Shown here one piece after another: positions 31,934 to 39,431 of a DNA stretch of 64,000 bases (the first letter of the stretch is position 1; the number at the start of each line of letters is the position of its first letter). The position numbers and the translations under genes are program-made. This DNA is from Mycobacterium yunnanensis (GTDB taxonomy: Bacteria > Actinomycetota > Actinomycetes > Mycobacteriales > Mycobacteriaceae): positions 239,561 through 303,560 of the forward strand of contig NZ_JACKVK010000022.1 in the NCBI RefSeq assembly GCF_025823185.1, given 5' to 3'. The notes below the pieces were generated by a model. That model was not told where the DNA came from and did no database searches. It saw only the letters and a list, made by a program, of their open reading frames with translations.

Positions 31934-33325
31934 TCAGCTCGCGCTGGACGAGCCCGAGCTCGAGCTCGAACCCGAACCGCCCGACGCGCTCGATGCAGTG
32001 TCCTTCTTCGTCTCGGCGGTCTTGCTGGCGCCCGCCGATGGTGCCGACGGCGCGGTCGACGCCGGCTTGGTGGCGGTGGACGATCCGGTGGTGCTGCCTC
32101 CGGTCGAGGACGCCTCGGCAGACCCGGCGGAACCCGTCGACGAGGAGTCCCTCTCGTCGGTGGGCTTGGTATTCGACGAGGGGCCGTCCTTGGCGGTTCC
32201 CGTCGACCCGGCATCCGAGGATGCCGCCGGCGTCGTCGACTCGGTGTCCGCCGGGGGAGTGGAGGTCGCGGCGACGGTGGTCGATTCCGTTGCGGCAGTG
32301 GTGGACTCGGCGGTGACGGGTTCCGTCGCGGGCTCGGCAGTCTTGGCGGCGGTGGCTGCCTCGGTCGCCGCTGCCGCCGATGCGGTGGCCTTGGCCGACG
32401 TCTCGCCGACCTGGGCCTCCTGCGTTGGAGCCGCCGTCAGGCTGACGAGCTTGGCCGCGGTTGGCAGGTCGGCCACGGTCGCCGTCGCCGTAGGTGGTGC
32501 GGCCGCGCCGAGCGCCTGGGCAAAGGTGTCGCGAGCGGCGAGCAGGGTGGCGATCAAGCCCGAGCCGAACCCACCCTCGACCTGCGGGCTGAACACGCCG
32601 GTGGTGGACTGCGGCGGGTACCCGTTGAGGAAGGCGTTCGTCACGATGGCAGGAATGTTGACGAGGGCGTTGAGCGCACCTGCCACGTCACCCGCTCGCG
32701 CCGCGTCGATGACGGCCTGGCCGGCATCGCCGAAGGAGTAGACCGCGCCGGCGATGGGCGACAACGCGGCAAGGCCAACGGGCAGCAGCACGTTCGGGAT
32801 GGCGGCGACGACATTCGCGACGCGCTGGACGGTGTCGGTGATGACCGAGGTCGCACTGATGAGACTGATCGCCGGTGCCAGGATGAGCCCGATGCCAGCC
32901 TGGAACACGGTGCCGACCGCGGCGCTGAACTGACCGGCGGCCAGCTGCTGAGCGGCCAGCAGGGTGGCCGCAGGCAGCGCGGCGGCCTGAGAGACGAATC
33001 CACCTGCCGCGCCTTCGAATGCCGTCGCCAGTGTGGCGGCGTTGGCCAGTTGGTTGGTGAGGATCTGCTGCAGGATCGGCGCGGGATCGTTCTGAAACTG
33101 GCTGCCCAGGGCCGCGACGTTCGCGAAGGTCGTCTGCACCACCGTGACCCATTCGGCGATCGGGTTCGCCATCGCCACGAGGTCGACGACGGCGGAGGAC
33201 GCGTGGATCGCGGGCAGGTGGATCTGTGGAGGCGGCACCGCGAGCGGCGCGGCCACGAGGGCGGTGGCACCCACCGTGGCGACGCCGGCCGTCAGGTATG
33301 AGCGAACCGCTACGTGCACTGACAT
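31934..33325 (-). CDS. Secreted GjpA-like (putative outer-membrane porin family) protein with long Ala/Ser/Thr tail
   Basis: The 463-aa protein starts with a signal sequence (YLTAGVATVGATALVAAPLA), then has an Ala/Val/Leu-rich region of about 260 residues beginning IHLPAIHASSAVVDLVAMANPIA and including PAPILQQILTNQLANAATL. This looks like the mycobacterial family annotated after the Gordonia jacobaea porin GjpA. The last roughly 170 residues are low-complexity Ala/Ser/Thr/Glu with no cysteine, resembling an extended or wall-spanning linker. The ATG at 33325 has AAGGAGAG upstream on the minus strand. Porin activity is a family label, not visible in the sequence. Name confidence is lower than gene confidence. 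Confidence 0.75.
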   Translation of the reverse strand: MSVHVAVRSYLTAGVATVGATALVAAPLAVPPPQIHLPAIHASSAVVDLVAMANPIAEWVTVVQTTFANVAALGSQFQNDPAPILQQILTNQLANAATLATAFEGAAGGFVSQAAALPAATLLAAQQLAAGQFSAAVGTVFQAGIGLILAPAISLISATSVITDTVQRVANVVAAIPNVLLPVGLAALSPIAGAVYSFGDAGQAVIDAARAGDVAGALNALVNIPAIVTNAFLNGYPPQSTTGVFSPQVEGGFGSGLIATLLAARDTFAQALGAAAPPTATATVADLPTAAKLVSLTAAPTQEAQVGETSAKATASAAAATEAATAAKTAEPATEPVTAESTTAATESTTVAATSTPPADTESTTPAASSDAGSTGTAKDGPSSNTKPTDERDSSSTGSAGSAEASSTGGSTTGSSTATKPASTAPSAPSAGASKTAETKKDTASSASGGSGSSSSSGSSSAS

Positions 33326-33554
33326 TTCTCTCCTTGGTGTTGAACTGACCCCCCGTGCGCAAGACAGTAGCTGACCTTATCAACGAGTAGGAGGCAAATG
33401 GGCCGACCAATTTGGAAACTGAATGGAGCGCACGTGATCTTCTCGTGATGTGCTGCTGATCTTGAGTATTAGCTGCTAAAGGTGGTCAAATGCTGTCAAC
33501 GATGACTCGATTGCCGCCGAATCGCGAGGCCGTGGGTGATCCATTTAGACTGCA

Positions 33555-33572
33555 ACTTACCGCCCGGTAAGT
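33555..33572. promoter_or_regulatory. Perfect 18-bp palindrome, TetR-type operator candidate
   Basis: ACTTACCG-CC-CGGTAAGT has two perfect 8-base arms around a 2-base spacer. The size and TTACCG/CGGTAA style are those of TetR-family operators. No TetR-type gene is in the window, so the regulator would act from elsewhere. It lies about 230 bases upstream of the GjpA-like gene start and 150 bases upstream of the FAH-family gene. Confidence 0.5.
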
Positions 33573-33707
33573 GTGACGTGTTTGCTAGAAATATCGCGTA
33601 CGACAATTTATGGATCTGGCTCGACGAGCAAATCTGGGCCAGATGTGCGAGCGGGAAGGGGCGGCAAGGATGGGTCGCGACGATGCCGTCGAGTGCGGCC
33701 GGTGTCC

Positions 33708-33713
33708 TAGGGT
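33708..33713 (+). promoter_or_regulatory. -10 box (TAGGGT) for the FAH-family gene
   Basis: TANNNT hexamer 7 bases before the ATG at 33721; leaderless-type arrangement. Confidence 0.45.
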
Positions 33714-33720
33714 GGGAACA

Positions 33721-34509
33721 ATGCGCCTCGGTCGAATTGCCAGTCCAGATGGGGTCGCCTTCGTGAGCATCGAAGGCGACGTCGCGAACGGTGCCCTCGA
33801 GGCACGGGCTCGCGAAATCGCCGAGCATCCGTTCGGCACTCCCACGTTCACCGGCCGGTCGTGGCCGCTGGCCGACGTCCGGCTGCTCGCGCCGATTCTC
33901 GCGAGCAAGGTGGTGTGCATGGGCAAGAATTACGCCGCGCACGCCGCCGAGATGGGTGGCGAGGCGCCGGAGGATCCGGTGATCTTCCTCAAGCCCAACA
34001 CGTCGATCATCGGGCCCAACGTGCCAATCCAGCTTCCCGCCGACGCTCATCCGGTTCATCACGAGGGTGAGCTGGCCGCCGTCATCGGCAGGCCGTGCAA
34101 GGACGTCCCGGCGTCGAAGGCCGCCGAGAACATCCTCGGCTACACCATCGCCAACGACGTCTCTGCGCGAGACCAGCAGAAGAAGGACGGCCAGTGGATG
34201 CGTGCCAAGGGGCACGACACCTTCTGCCCGGTCGGTCCGTGGATCGACACCGACGTCAACCCCTTCGATCTCGACCTGCGCACCGAGGTCAACGGTGAAG
34301 TGCGCCAACACAGTCGCACCTCGCTGATGATCCACGACATCGGCGCCATCATCGAGTGGGCCTCGGCCGTCATGACGCTGCTGCCGGGCGACTTGATCCT
34401 CACCGGGACGCCGGAGGGCGTGGGACCCATCGAAGACGGCGACACCGTCAGCATCACCGTCGAGGGTATCGGCACGCTCACCAATCCCGTTGTGCGCAAG
34501 GGCAAGTGA
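33721..34509 (+). CDS. Fumarylacetoacetate hydrolase-family protein
   Basis: The 262-aa protein has the FAH C-terminal fold: VVCMGKNYAAHAAEMG, the metal ligands in HHEGELAAVIG (Glu-x-Glu type), YTIANDVSARDQQ, GPWIDTDVN and LLPGDLILTGTPEGVG. Members include 2-hydroxyhepta-2,4-diene-1,7-dioate isomerases, fumarylpyruvate hydrolases and oxaloacetate decarboxylases; which one this is cannot be told. It corresponds to Rv2993c. Start ATG 33721 directly follows a -10 box. Its TGA stop overlaps the gltX ATG (TGATG), so the pair is coupled. Confidence 0.92.
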   Translation: MRLGRIASPDGVAFVSIEGDVANGALEARAREIAEHPFGTPTFTGRSWPLADVRLLAPILASKVVCMGKNYAAHAAEMGGEAPEDPVIFLKPNTSIIGPNVPIQLPADAHPVHHEGELAAVIGRPCKDVPASKAAENILGYTIANDVSARDQQKKDGQWMRAKGHDTFCPVGPWIDTDVNPFDLDLRTEVNGEVRQHSRTSLMIHDIGAIIEWASAVMTLLPGDLILTGTPEGVGPIEDGDTVSITVEGIGTLTNPVVRKGK

Positions 34510-35981
34510 TGGTTACCAGTAACGTCAGGGTCAGGTTCTGCCCGTCGCCGACGGGCACGCCGCACGTCGGCCTGGTCCGCACGGCGCTGTTCAACTGGGC
34601 CTACGCGCGGCACACCGGCGGCGATTTCGTGTTCCGCATCGAGGACACCGACGCCGCGCGCGACAGCGCCGAGAGCTACGCCGCCATCCTCGACGCGTTG
34701 CGGTGGCTCGGACTGGATTGGGACGAGGGGCCGGAGATCGGCGGACCGTACGCGCCGTATCGACAGTCCGAGCGCGGGGAGATCTACCGCGACGTCGTGG
34801 CGCGGTTGCTTGCCGCCGGTGAGGTCTACGAGGCCTATTCGACGCCCGAGGAGGTCGAGGCCCGCCACCTCGCCGCCGGTCGCAATCTCAAGCTCGGCTA
34901 CGACAACTACGACCGCACTCTGACCGACGCCGACCGCGCCCGGTTCACCGCCGAAGGGCGCAAGCCGGTGCTGCGGTTGCGGATGCCCGAGGAGGACCTC
35001 ACCTGGGTCGACCTGGTCCGCGGGCCCACCACGTTCGCCGCCGGGACGGTGCCCGACTTCGCGATCACCCGCGGCAACGGTGATCCGCTCTACACCTTGG
35101 TCAACCCCGTCGACGACGCCATGATGAAGATCACCCACGTGCTTCGCGGGGAGGACATCCTGCCCTCGACCCCGCGCCAGATCGCGCTCTACCAGGCGCT
35201 CGTGCGCATCGGCGTCGCCGAGCGGGTACCCGAATTCGCGCACTTGCCAAGTGTTTTGGGTGACGGCAACAAGAAGCTGTCCAAGCGTGATCCGCAGTCC
35301 AATCTCTTCCTCCATCGCGATCGCGGATTCATCCCGGAGGGGCTGTTGAACTACCTGGCGTTGTTGGGTTGGGGGATCGCCGACGACCACGACCTGTTCA
35401 GCCTCGACGAGATGGTGGCCGCCTTCGACGTCGCGAACGTCAACTCCAACCCCGCCCGCTTCGACCAGAAGAAGGCCGACGCGATCAACGCCGAGCACAT
35501 CCGCATGCTCGACACCGCGGACTTCACCGCGCGGCTACGGGACTACTTCGTCGCACACGGTCATGACACCGGCTTGGACGACGCGGGCTTCGCGGAGGCG
35601 GCCGCCCTCGTCCAGACGCGAATCGTCGTCCTCGGGGACGCATGGGATCTGCTCAAGTTCCTCGACGACGCGTCCTATGCGCTCGACGAGAAGTCCGCAG
35701 CCAAGGAGTTGCGTGCCGAGGCGGTGCCCGTGCTGGACGCCGCCCTCGTGGCCCTCGAGGCGGTCACCGAGTGGACCACCGAGGGAATCGAAGCGGCGCT
35801 GAAGGACGCGCTGCTGGACGGCCTCCAGCTCAAGCCGCGCAAGGCGTTCGGCCCGATTCGGGTGGCAGTCACCGGTGCCTCGGTCAGCCCGCCGCTGTTC
35901 GAGTCGATGGCACTGCTGGGTCGGGAGCGCAGCCTGACCAGGCTGCGGAGCGGACGGGACCACGCGTCGGCCCAGGCGTGA
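34509..35981 (+). CDS. gltX: Glutamyl-tRNA synthetase (non-discriminating expected)
   Basis: GltX charges tRNA-Glu. The 490-aa protein, the same length as in M. tuberculosis, has the HIGH-like motif PSPTGTPHVGLVRTALFNW, the FRIEDTDAARD segment, the KMSKS-like KLSKRDPQSN, and an all-helical anticodon-binding C-terminus. Because gatCAB is present and no glutaminyl-tRNA synthetase is seen here, it presumably also misacylates tRNA-Gln, the substrate of GatCAB; this is inference. The ATG shares a base with the upstream stop. The genes for tRNA-Gln and tRNA-Glu follow within 120 and 280 bases. Confidence 0.97.
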   Translation: MVTSNVRVRFCPSPTGTPHVGLVRTALFNWAYARHTGGDFVFRIEDTDAARDSAESYAAILDALRWLGLDWDEGPEIGGPYAPYRQSERGEIYRDVVARLLAAGEVYEAYSTPEEVEARHLAAGRNLKLGYDNYDRTLTDADRARFTAEGRKPVLRLRMPEEDLTWVDLVRGPTTFAAGTVPDFAITRGNGDPLYTLVNPVDDAMMKITHVLRGEDILPSTPRQIALYQALVRIGVAERVPEFAHLPSVLGDGNKKLSKRDPQSNLFLHRDRGFIPEGLLNYLALLGWGIADDHDLFSLDEMVAAFDVANVNSNPARFDQKKADAINAEHIRMLDTADFTARLRDYFVAHGHDTGLDDAGFAEAAALVQTRIVVLGDAWDLLKFLDDASYALDEKSAAKELRAEAVPVLDAALVALEAVTEWTTEGIEAALKDALLDGLQLKPRKAFGPIRVAVTGASVSPPLFESMALLGRERSLTRLRSGRDHASAQA

Positions 35982-36097
35982 AATCCGGCGCCGAAATCTT
36001 TGGTAGTGTGCTCGTCGGTCGGTGATTGCACGCGCTGGTAGACCACAGCGGGTGTTGTCCCACCGAGGCGCCCGTGACCTGCGGTTATGGCGTCGAT

Positions 36098-36172
36098 TGG
36101 GGTATGGTGTAATTGGCAACACAGCGGTTTCTGGTACCGCCATTCTAGGTTCGAGTCCTGGTACCCCAGCCA
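36098..36172 (+). tRNA. tRNA-Gln (anticodon CTG)
   Basis: The acceptor arms TGGGGTA (36098-36104) and TACCCCA (36162-36168) pair fully, G is the discriminator, and CCA (36170-36172) is encoded. The anticodon stem GCGGT/ACCGC encloses the loop TTCTGGT with anticodon CTG. The T arm contains GGTTCGAGTCC. It lies after gltX, as in M. tuberculosis. Confidence 0.95.
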
Positions 36173-36256
36173 ATTTCGGATAGGCGGCTCGCCAGGTCCA
36201 ACGATTAGGTCGACATCGTTCCCCTGGGCTATGCTGGCCAACCGGAAATAGTTCTA

Positions 36257-36332
36257 GCCCCCGTCGTCTAGCGGCCTAGGACGCCGCCCTCTCACGGCGG
36301 TAGCGTGGGTTCGAATCCCATCGGGGGTACCA
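36257..36332 (+). tRNA. tRNA-Glu (anticodon CTC)
   Basis: The acceptor arms GCCCCCG (36257-36263) and CGGGGGT (36322-36328) pair with a G-T at position 1-72. A is the discriminator, and CCA (36330-36332) is encoded. The anticodon stem CCGCC/GGCGG encloses CTCTCAC with anticodon CTC. The T loop is GGTTCGAATCC. It is 84 bases after tRNA-Gln and probably co-transcribed with it. Confidence 0.95.
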
Positions 36333-36338
36333 CGAATG

Positions 36339-36369
36339 AAGGCGCCTACCTCTCGGGGTAGGCGCCTTT
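36339..36369. terminator. Terminator after the tRNA pair
   Basis: AAGGCGCCTACC (36339-36350) and GGTAGGCGCCTT (36357-36368) form a perfect 12-base stem around the loop TCTCGG, followed by TTT. The stem is symmetrical and lies between the tRNA genes and the convergent IclR gene, so it could serve both strands. Confidence 0.75.
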
Positions 36370-36385
36370 CGTCGTCGTGGTGCGG

Positions 36386-37087
36386 CTACAGCCGCCTGGT
36401 GAGCGCATCGGCCGCGGCCAGCAGATCGGCCGCCCACCGGGCGCCGGGCCGCCTGCCCATGCGGTCGATGGGCCCGGACACCGAGATCGCCGCCACCACC
36501 ACTCCGTGCGCATCACGCACCGGTGCGGACACGCTCGCCACGCCGGGCTCCCGTTCGGCCGCGCTCTGTGCCCACCCCCGCTTGCGCACCTCGGCCAGGG
36601 TGCGGTCGGTGAACTTTGCCGTCGCGAGCACCGACTGCTGGGTGGCGGGGTCGCTGTAGGCGAGCAGCACCTTGGCGCCCGAGCCCGCGGTCATCGGCAG
36701 CCGGGTTCCGACGGGCACGGTGTCGCGCAGCCCGGCCGGCGGCTCGAGGGCGACCACGCAGACCCGGGACAGGCCCTCCCGTCGATAGAGTTGCACGCTC
36801 TCGCCGGTGATTTCGCGAAGCTTGGGAAGCACCCCCGCGCTGGCGGCGAGAAGGGGATCGTCGACCCGTCCGGCGAGTTCGTTGAGCGCCGGGCCGAGGC
36901 ACCATCTGCCGTCGGCGTCGCGAGCCAGCAGTCGGTGAACTTCCAGACCTGCAGCCAGCCGGTGTGCGGTGGCACGCGGCAGACCCGTGCGCTCGCACAG
37001 ATCGGCCAGACCGCAGGGGGACTCGGCGACGACGTGCAGGACGCCCACCGCTTTGTCGAGCACGCCGATACCGCTATCGTGTCCCAT
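36386..37087 (-). CDS. IclR-family transcriptional regulator, divergent from leuCD
   Basis: The 233-aa protein has an N-terminal winged helix (VLHVVAESPCGLADLCERTG ... RATAHRLAAGLE, about residues 14-60) and the IclR effector domain (GESVQLYRREG, then ASVSAPVRDAHGVVVAAISVSGP). It corresponds to Rv2989, also next to leuC. The divergent arrangement suggests it controls leuCD and itself, possibly like the actinobacterial NdgR/LtbR-type IclR regulators of leucine genes; that is inference by family and place. Its ATG follows TAGTAT by 6 bases on the minus strand. Confidence 0.92.
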   Translation of the reverse strand: MGHDSGIGVLDKAVGVLHVVAESPCGLADLCERTGLPRATAHRLAAGLEVHRLLARDADGRWCLGPALNELAGRVDDPLLAASAGVLPKLREITGESVQLYRREGLSRVCVVALEPPAGLRDTVPVGTRLPMTAGSGAKVLLAYSDPATQQSVLATAKFTDRTLAEVRKRGWAQSAAEREPGVASVSAPVRDAHGVVVAAISVSGPIDRMGRRPGARWAADLLAAADALTRRL

Positions 37088-37093
37088 AGGGAG

Positions 37094-37099
37094 ATACTA
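37094..37099 (-). promoter_or_regulatory. -10 box (TAGTAT, minus strand) for the IclR gene
   Basis: TAGTAT on the minus strand ends 6 bases before the ATG at 37087; leaderless-type arrangement. The imperfect dyad TCCC-N7-GGGA at 37103-37117, next to it, is a possible operator in the 96-base divergent gap. Confidence 0.4.
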
Positions 37100-37183
37100 G
37101 CGTCCCGGATGATGGGATGCCCGTACCGAGACCCAGTGCGACGGCAGCGCCCTCTGCTCGTCGCCCGAAGGGATGAGCTAGTC

Positions 37184-38626
37184 ATGACTGGAACCGCAGA
37201 TGCGCCGCGCACCATGGCCGAGAAGGTGTGGGCCGATCACGTCGTGGCCCACGGCGCGGGCCAGGACGCCGCGCGCGAACCCGATCTGATCTACGTCGAC
37301 CTGCACCTGATCCACGAGGTCACCAGCCCGCAGGCCTTCGACGGACTTCGGTTGGCGGGACGCCCGGTTCGCCGTACCGATCTGACGATCGCCACCGAGG
37401 ACCACAACGTGCCCACCAAGGACATCGACAAGCCGATCGCCGATCCCATCTCGCGCACGCAGGTCGAGACCCTGCGGCGCAACTGTGCCGAATTCGGCGT
37501 CCGGCTCTACCCGATGGGCGACGCCGAGCAGGGCATCGTGCACATCATCGGACCGCAGCTCGGTCTCACCCAGCCGGGCATGACGATCGTCTGCGGCGAC
37601 AGCCACACCTCGACCCACGGAGCGTTCGGCGCCTTGGCGATGGGCATCGGCACCTCCGAGGTCGAACACGTGCTCGCGACGCAGACGTTGCCGTTGCGCC
37701 CCTTCAAGACCATGGCGGTCAACGTCGACGGGGTGCTGCCCGCCGGCACCAGCGCCAAGGACGTCATCCTGGCCGTCATCGCGAAGATCGGCACCGGTGG
37801 CGGACAGGGCTACGTCATCGAATACCGCGGCAGCGCCATCGAAGCGCTGTCGATGGAGGGCCGGATGACCATCTGCAACATGAGCATCGAGGCCGGTGCC
37901 CGCGCCGGCATGGTCGCGCCGGACGAGACGACCTTCGCGTACCTGAAGGGCCGTCCGCATGCCCCCGCTGGTGCGGAGTGGGATGCCGCCGTGGCGGCGT
38001 GGACCCGGTTGCGCACCGACGAGGGAGCCGAATTCGACACCGAGGTCTACCTCGACGCCGCCGAGCTGAGCCCGTTCGTGACGTGGGGCACCAACCCCGG
38101 CCAGGGCGTTCCGCTGAGCGCCTCGGTCCCGGACCCAGAACTGATGTTCGACGAGGGGGAGCGCCAGTCGGCCGAGAAGGCGTTGGCGTACATGGACCTT
38201 CAGCCGGGTACCGCGATGCGCGACGTCAAGATCGACACCGTCTTCGTCGGCTCGTGCACGAACGGTCGCATCGAGGATCTGCGGGTGGTGGCAGACATCC
38301 TGCGGGGCAGGAGGATCGCCGACGGGATGCGGATGCTGGTGGTGCCGGGGTCGATGAAGGTCCGCGCTCAGGCCGAATCCGAGGGACTCGGAGAGGTGTT
38401 CGTCGCGGCAGGTGCCGAATGGCGCCAGGCCGGTTGCTCGATGTGCCTGGGCATGAATCCCGACCAGCTCGCACCGGGGGAGCGCTGCGCAGCGACGTCG
38501 AACCGAAACTTCGAGGGGCGCCAAGGCAAGGGCGGTCGCACCCACTTGGTCTCACCCGCGGTGGCGGCGGCGACGGCCGTCCGCGGCACCCTGTCCTCGC
38601 CCGCCGACCTGCCCCAGAATCGCTAG
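37184..38626 (+). CDS. leuC: 3-isopropylmalate dehydratase large subunit
   Basis: LeuC with LeuD isomerises 2-isopropylmalate to 3-isopropylmalate using a [4Fe-4S] cluster. The 480-aa protein has ATEDHNVPT, CGDSHTSTHGAFGALAMGIGTSEV (cluster-region residues), and the two further cluster cysteines in GSCTNGRIEDL and AGCSMCLGMN. The ATG at 37184 gives an N-terminus about 7 residues longer than the M. tuberculosis protein; Met11 is an alternative. It is divergent from the IclR regulator and is followed by leuD after 9 bases. Confidence 0.97.
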   Translation: MTGTADAPRTMAEKVWADHVVAHGAGQDAAREPDLIYVDLHLIHEVTSPQAFDGLRLAGRPVRRTDLTIATEDHNVPTKDIDKPIADPISRTQVETLRRNCAEFGVRLYPMGDAEQGIVHIIGPQLGLTQPGMTIVCGDSHTSTHGAFGALAMGIGTSEVEHVLATQTLPLRPFKTMAVNVDGVLPAGTSAKDVILAVIAKIGTGGGQGYVIEYRGSAIEALSMEGRMTICNMSIEAGARAGMVAPDETTFAYLKGRPHAPAGAEWDAAVAAWTRLRTDEGAEFDTEVYLDAAELSPFVTWGTNPGQGVPLSASVPDPELMFDEGERQSAEKALAYMDLQPGTAMRDVKIDTVFVGSCTNGRIEDLRVVADILRGRRIADGMRMLVVPGSMKVRAQAESEGLGEVFVAAGAEWRQAGCSMCLGMNPDQLAPGERCAATSNRNFEGRQGKGGRTHLVSPAVAAATAVRGTLSSPADLPQNR

Positions 38627-38635
38627 GAGACAGCC

Positions 38636-39229
38636 ATGGAAGCCTTCCGCACGCACACCGGCATCGGCGTCCCGTTGCGCCGGTCCAACGTCGACACCGA
38701 TCAGATCATCCCGGCGGTGTATCTGAAGCGGGTCACCCGAACGGGTTTCGAGGACGGCTTGTTCTCCGCCTGGCGCAACGACCCCTCCTTCGTCTTGAAC
38801 CTTCCGCCGTTCGACCGAGGCTCGGTTCTGGTGGCCGGTCCCGACTTCGGCACCGGATCGTCGCGCGAGCACGCCGTCTGGGCGCTGATGGACTACGGGT
38901 TCCGGGTGGTGATCTCGTCGCGGTTCGCCGACATCTTCCGCGGGAATTCGGGGAAGGCGGGGCTTTTGGCCGCCGAAGTCGCCCAAGACGATGTGGAACT
39001 GCTGTGGAAGTTGATCGAGCAGCAACCGGGTCTGGAAATCACTGTGAATCTGGAGGATCGAAGCATCCACGCGGGAACGGTCATGGTGCCGTTCAAGATT
39101 GACGACTACACCGCCTGGCGACTGCTCGAAGGTCTCGACGATATAGGCCTTACGCTGCGCAAACAGGATGAGATCGCGGCCTTCGAGGAACGCAGGCCGA
39201 GCTGGAAGCCGCGCACGGTTTCCGCCTGA
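38636..39229 (+). CDS. leuD: 3-isopropylmalate dehydratase small subunit
   Basis: LeuD forms the swivelling domain that completes the active site with LeuC. The 197-aa protein has VPLRRSNVDTDQIIPAVYLK at the N-terminus and the substrate loop GPDFGTGSSREHAVWAL. The length is standard. AGGAG lies just ahead of the ATG at 38636, 9 bases past leuC. An aconitase-like role is excluded by length and by the leuC neighbour. Confidence 0.97.
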   Translation: MEAFRTHTGIGVPLRRSNVDTDQIIPAVYLKRVTRTGFEDGLFSAWRNDPSFVLNLPPFDRGSVLVAGPDFGTGSSREHAVWALMDYGFRVVISSRFADIFRGNSGKAGLLAAEVAQDDVELLWKLIEQQPGLEITVNLEDRSIHAGTVMVPFKIDDYTAWRLLEGLDDIGLTLRKQDEIAAFEERRPSWKPRTVSA

Positions 39230-39355
39230 CGAGGGCCCGCACGGGGCTGAAATCACCCCCAGCAAGCCCATTTTGGGACCCCCGTACCACCGGTGGTGTG
39301 GGCCAACCCGATTGCCGAAATTGGCGCCAGCTATTCCTGAAATTGGGCGTGGCTC

Positions 39356-39385
39356 TTGGAAATCAGCGGCCTGAAGGTTTACCGT
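39356..39385 (+). promoter_or_regulatory. Predicted promoter of hupB
   Basis: TTGGAA at 39356-39361 and TACCGT at 39380-39385 are spaced by 18 bases. The hupB ATG follows 46 bases later with GGAGG at 39421-39425. The leader also contains two GAAATTGG copies upstream (39316-39324 and 39339-39346 region). Confidence 0.5.
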
Positions 39386-39431
39386 AGCTTTCAGTTGGCT
39401 CAAGGTGGGCCACTGGCTTCGGAGGTTTTGC

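Larger units (their letters stand above)
33326..33720. other. 395-base divergent intergenic region, AT-richer than its surroundings
   Basis: This gap separates the GjpA-like gene (minus) from the FAH-family gene (plus). It is visibly less GC-rich than the rest of the window, especially 33400-33620. It contains a perfect 18-base palindrome (33555-33572) and, at its right edge, the -10 box of the plus-strand gene. An open frame from 33610 runs into the FAH gene but its first part has no protein-like conservation that I recognise. No RNA gene is apparent. Confidence 0.5.

Noticed and set aside
33496..34335. A minus-strand open frame spanning the AT-rich gap and the FAH gene
   Set aside because: Most of it is antisense to the conserved FAH-family gene, and the part in the gap has no homology or ribosome site.
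36000..36097. A possible extra tRNA or small RNA upstream of tRNA-Gln
   Set aside because: No cloverleaf can be formed. The stretch is more likely the promoter and 5' leader of the tRNA transcript.
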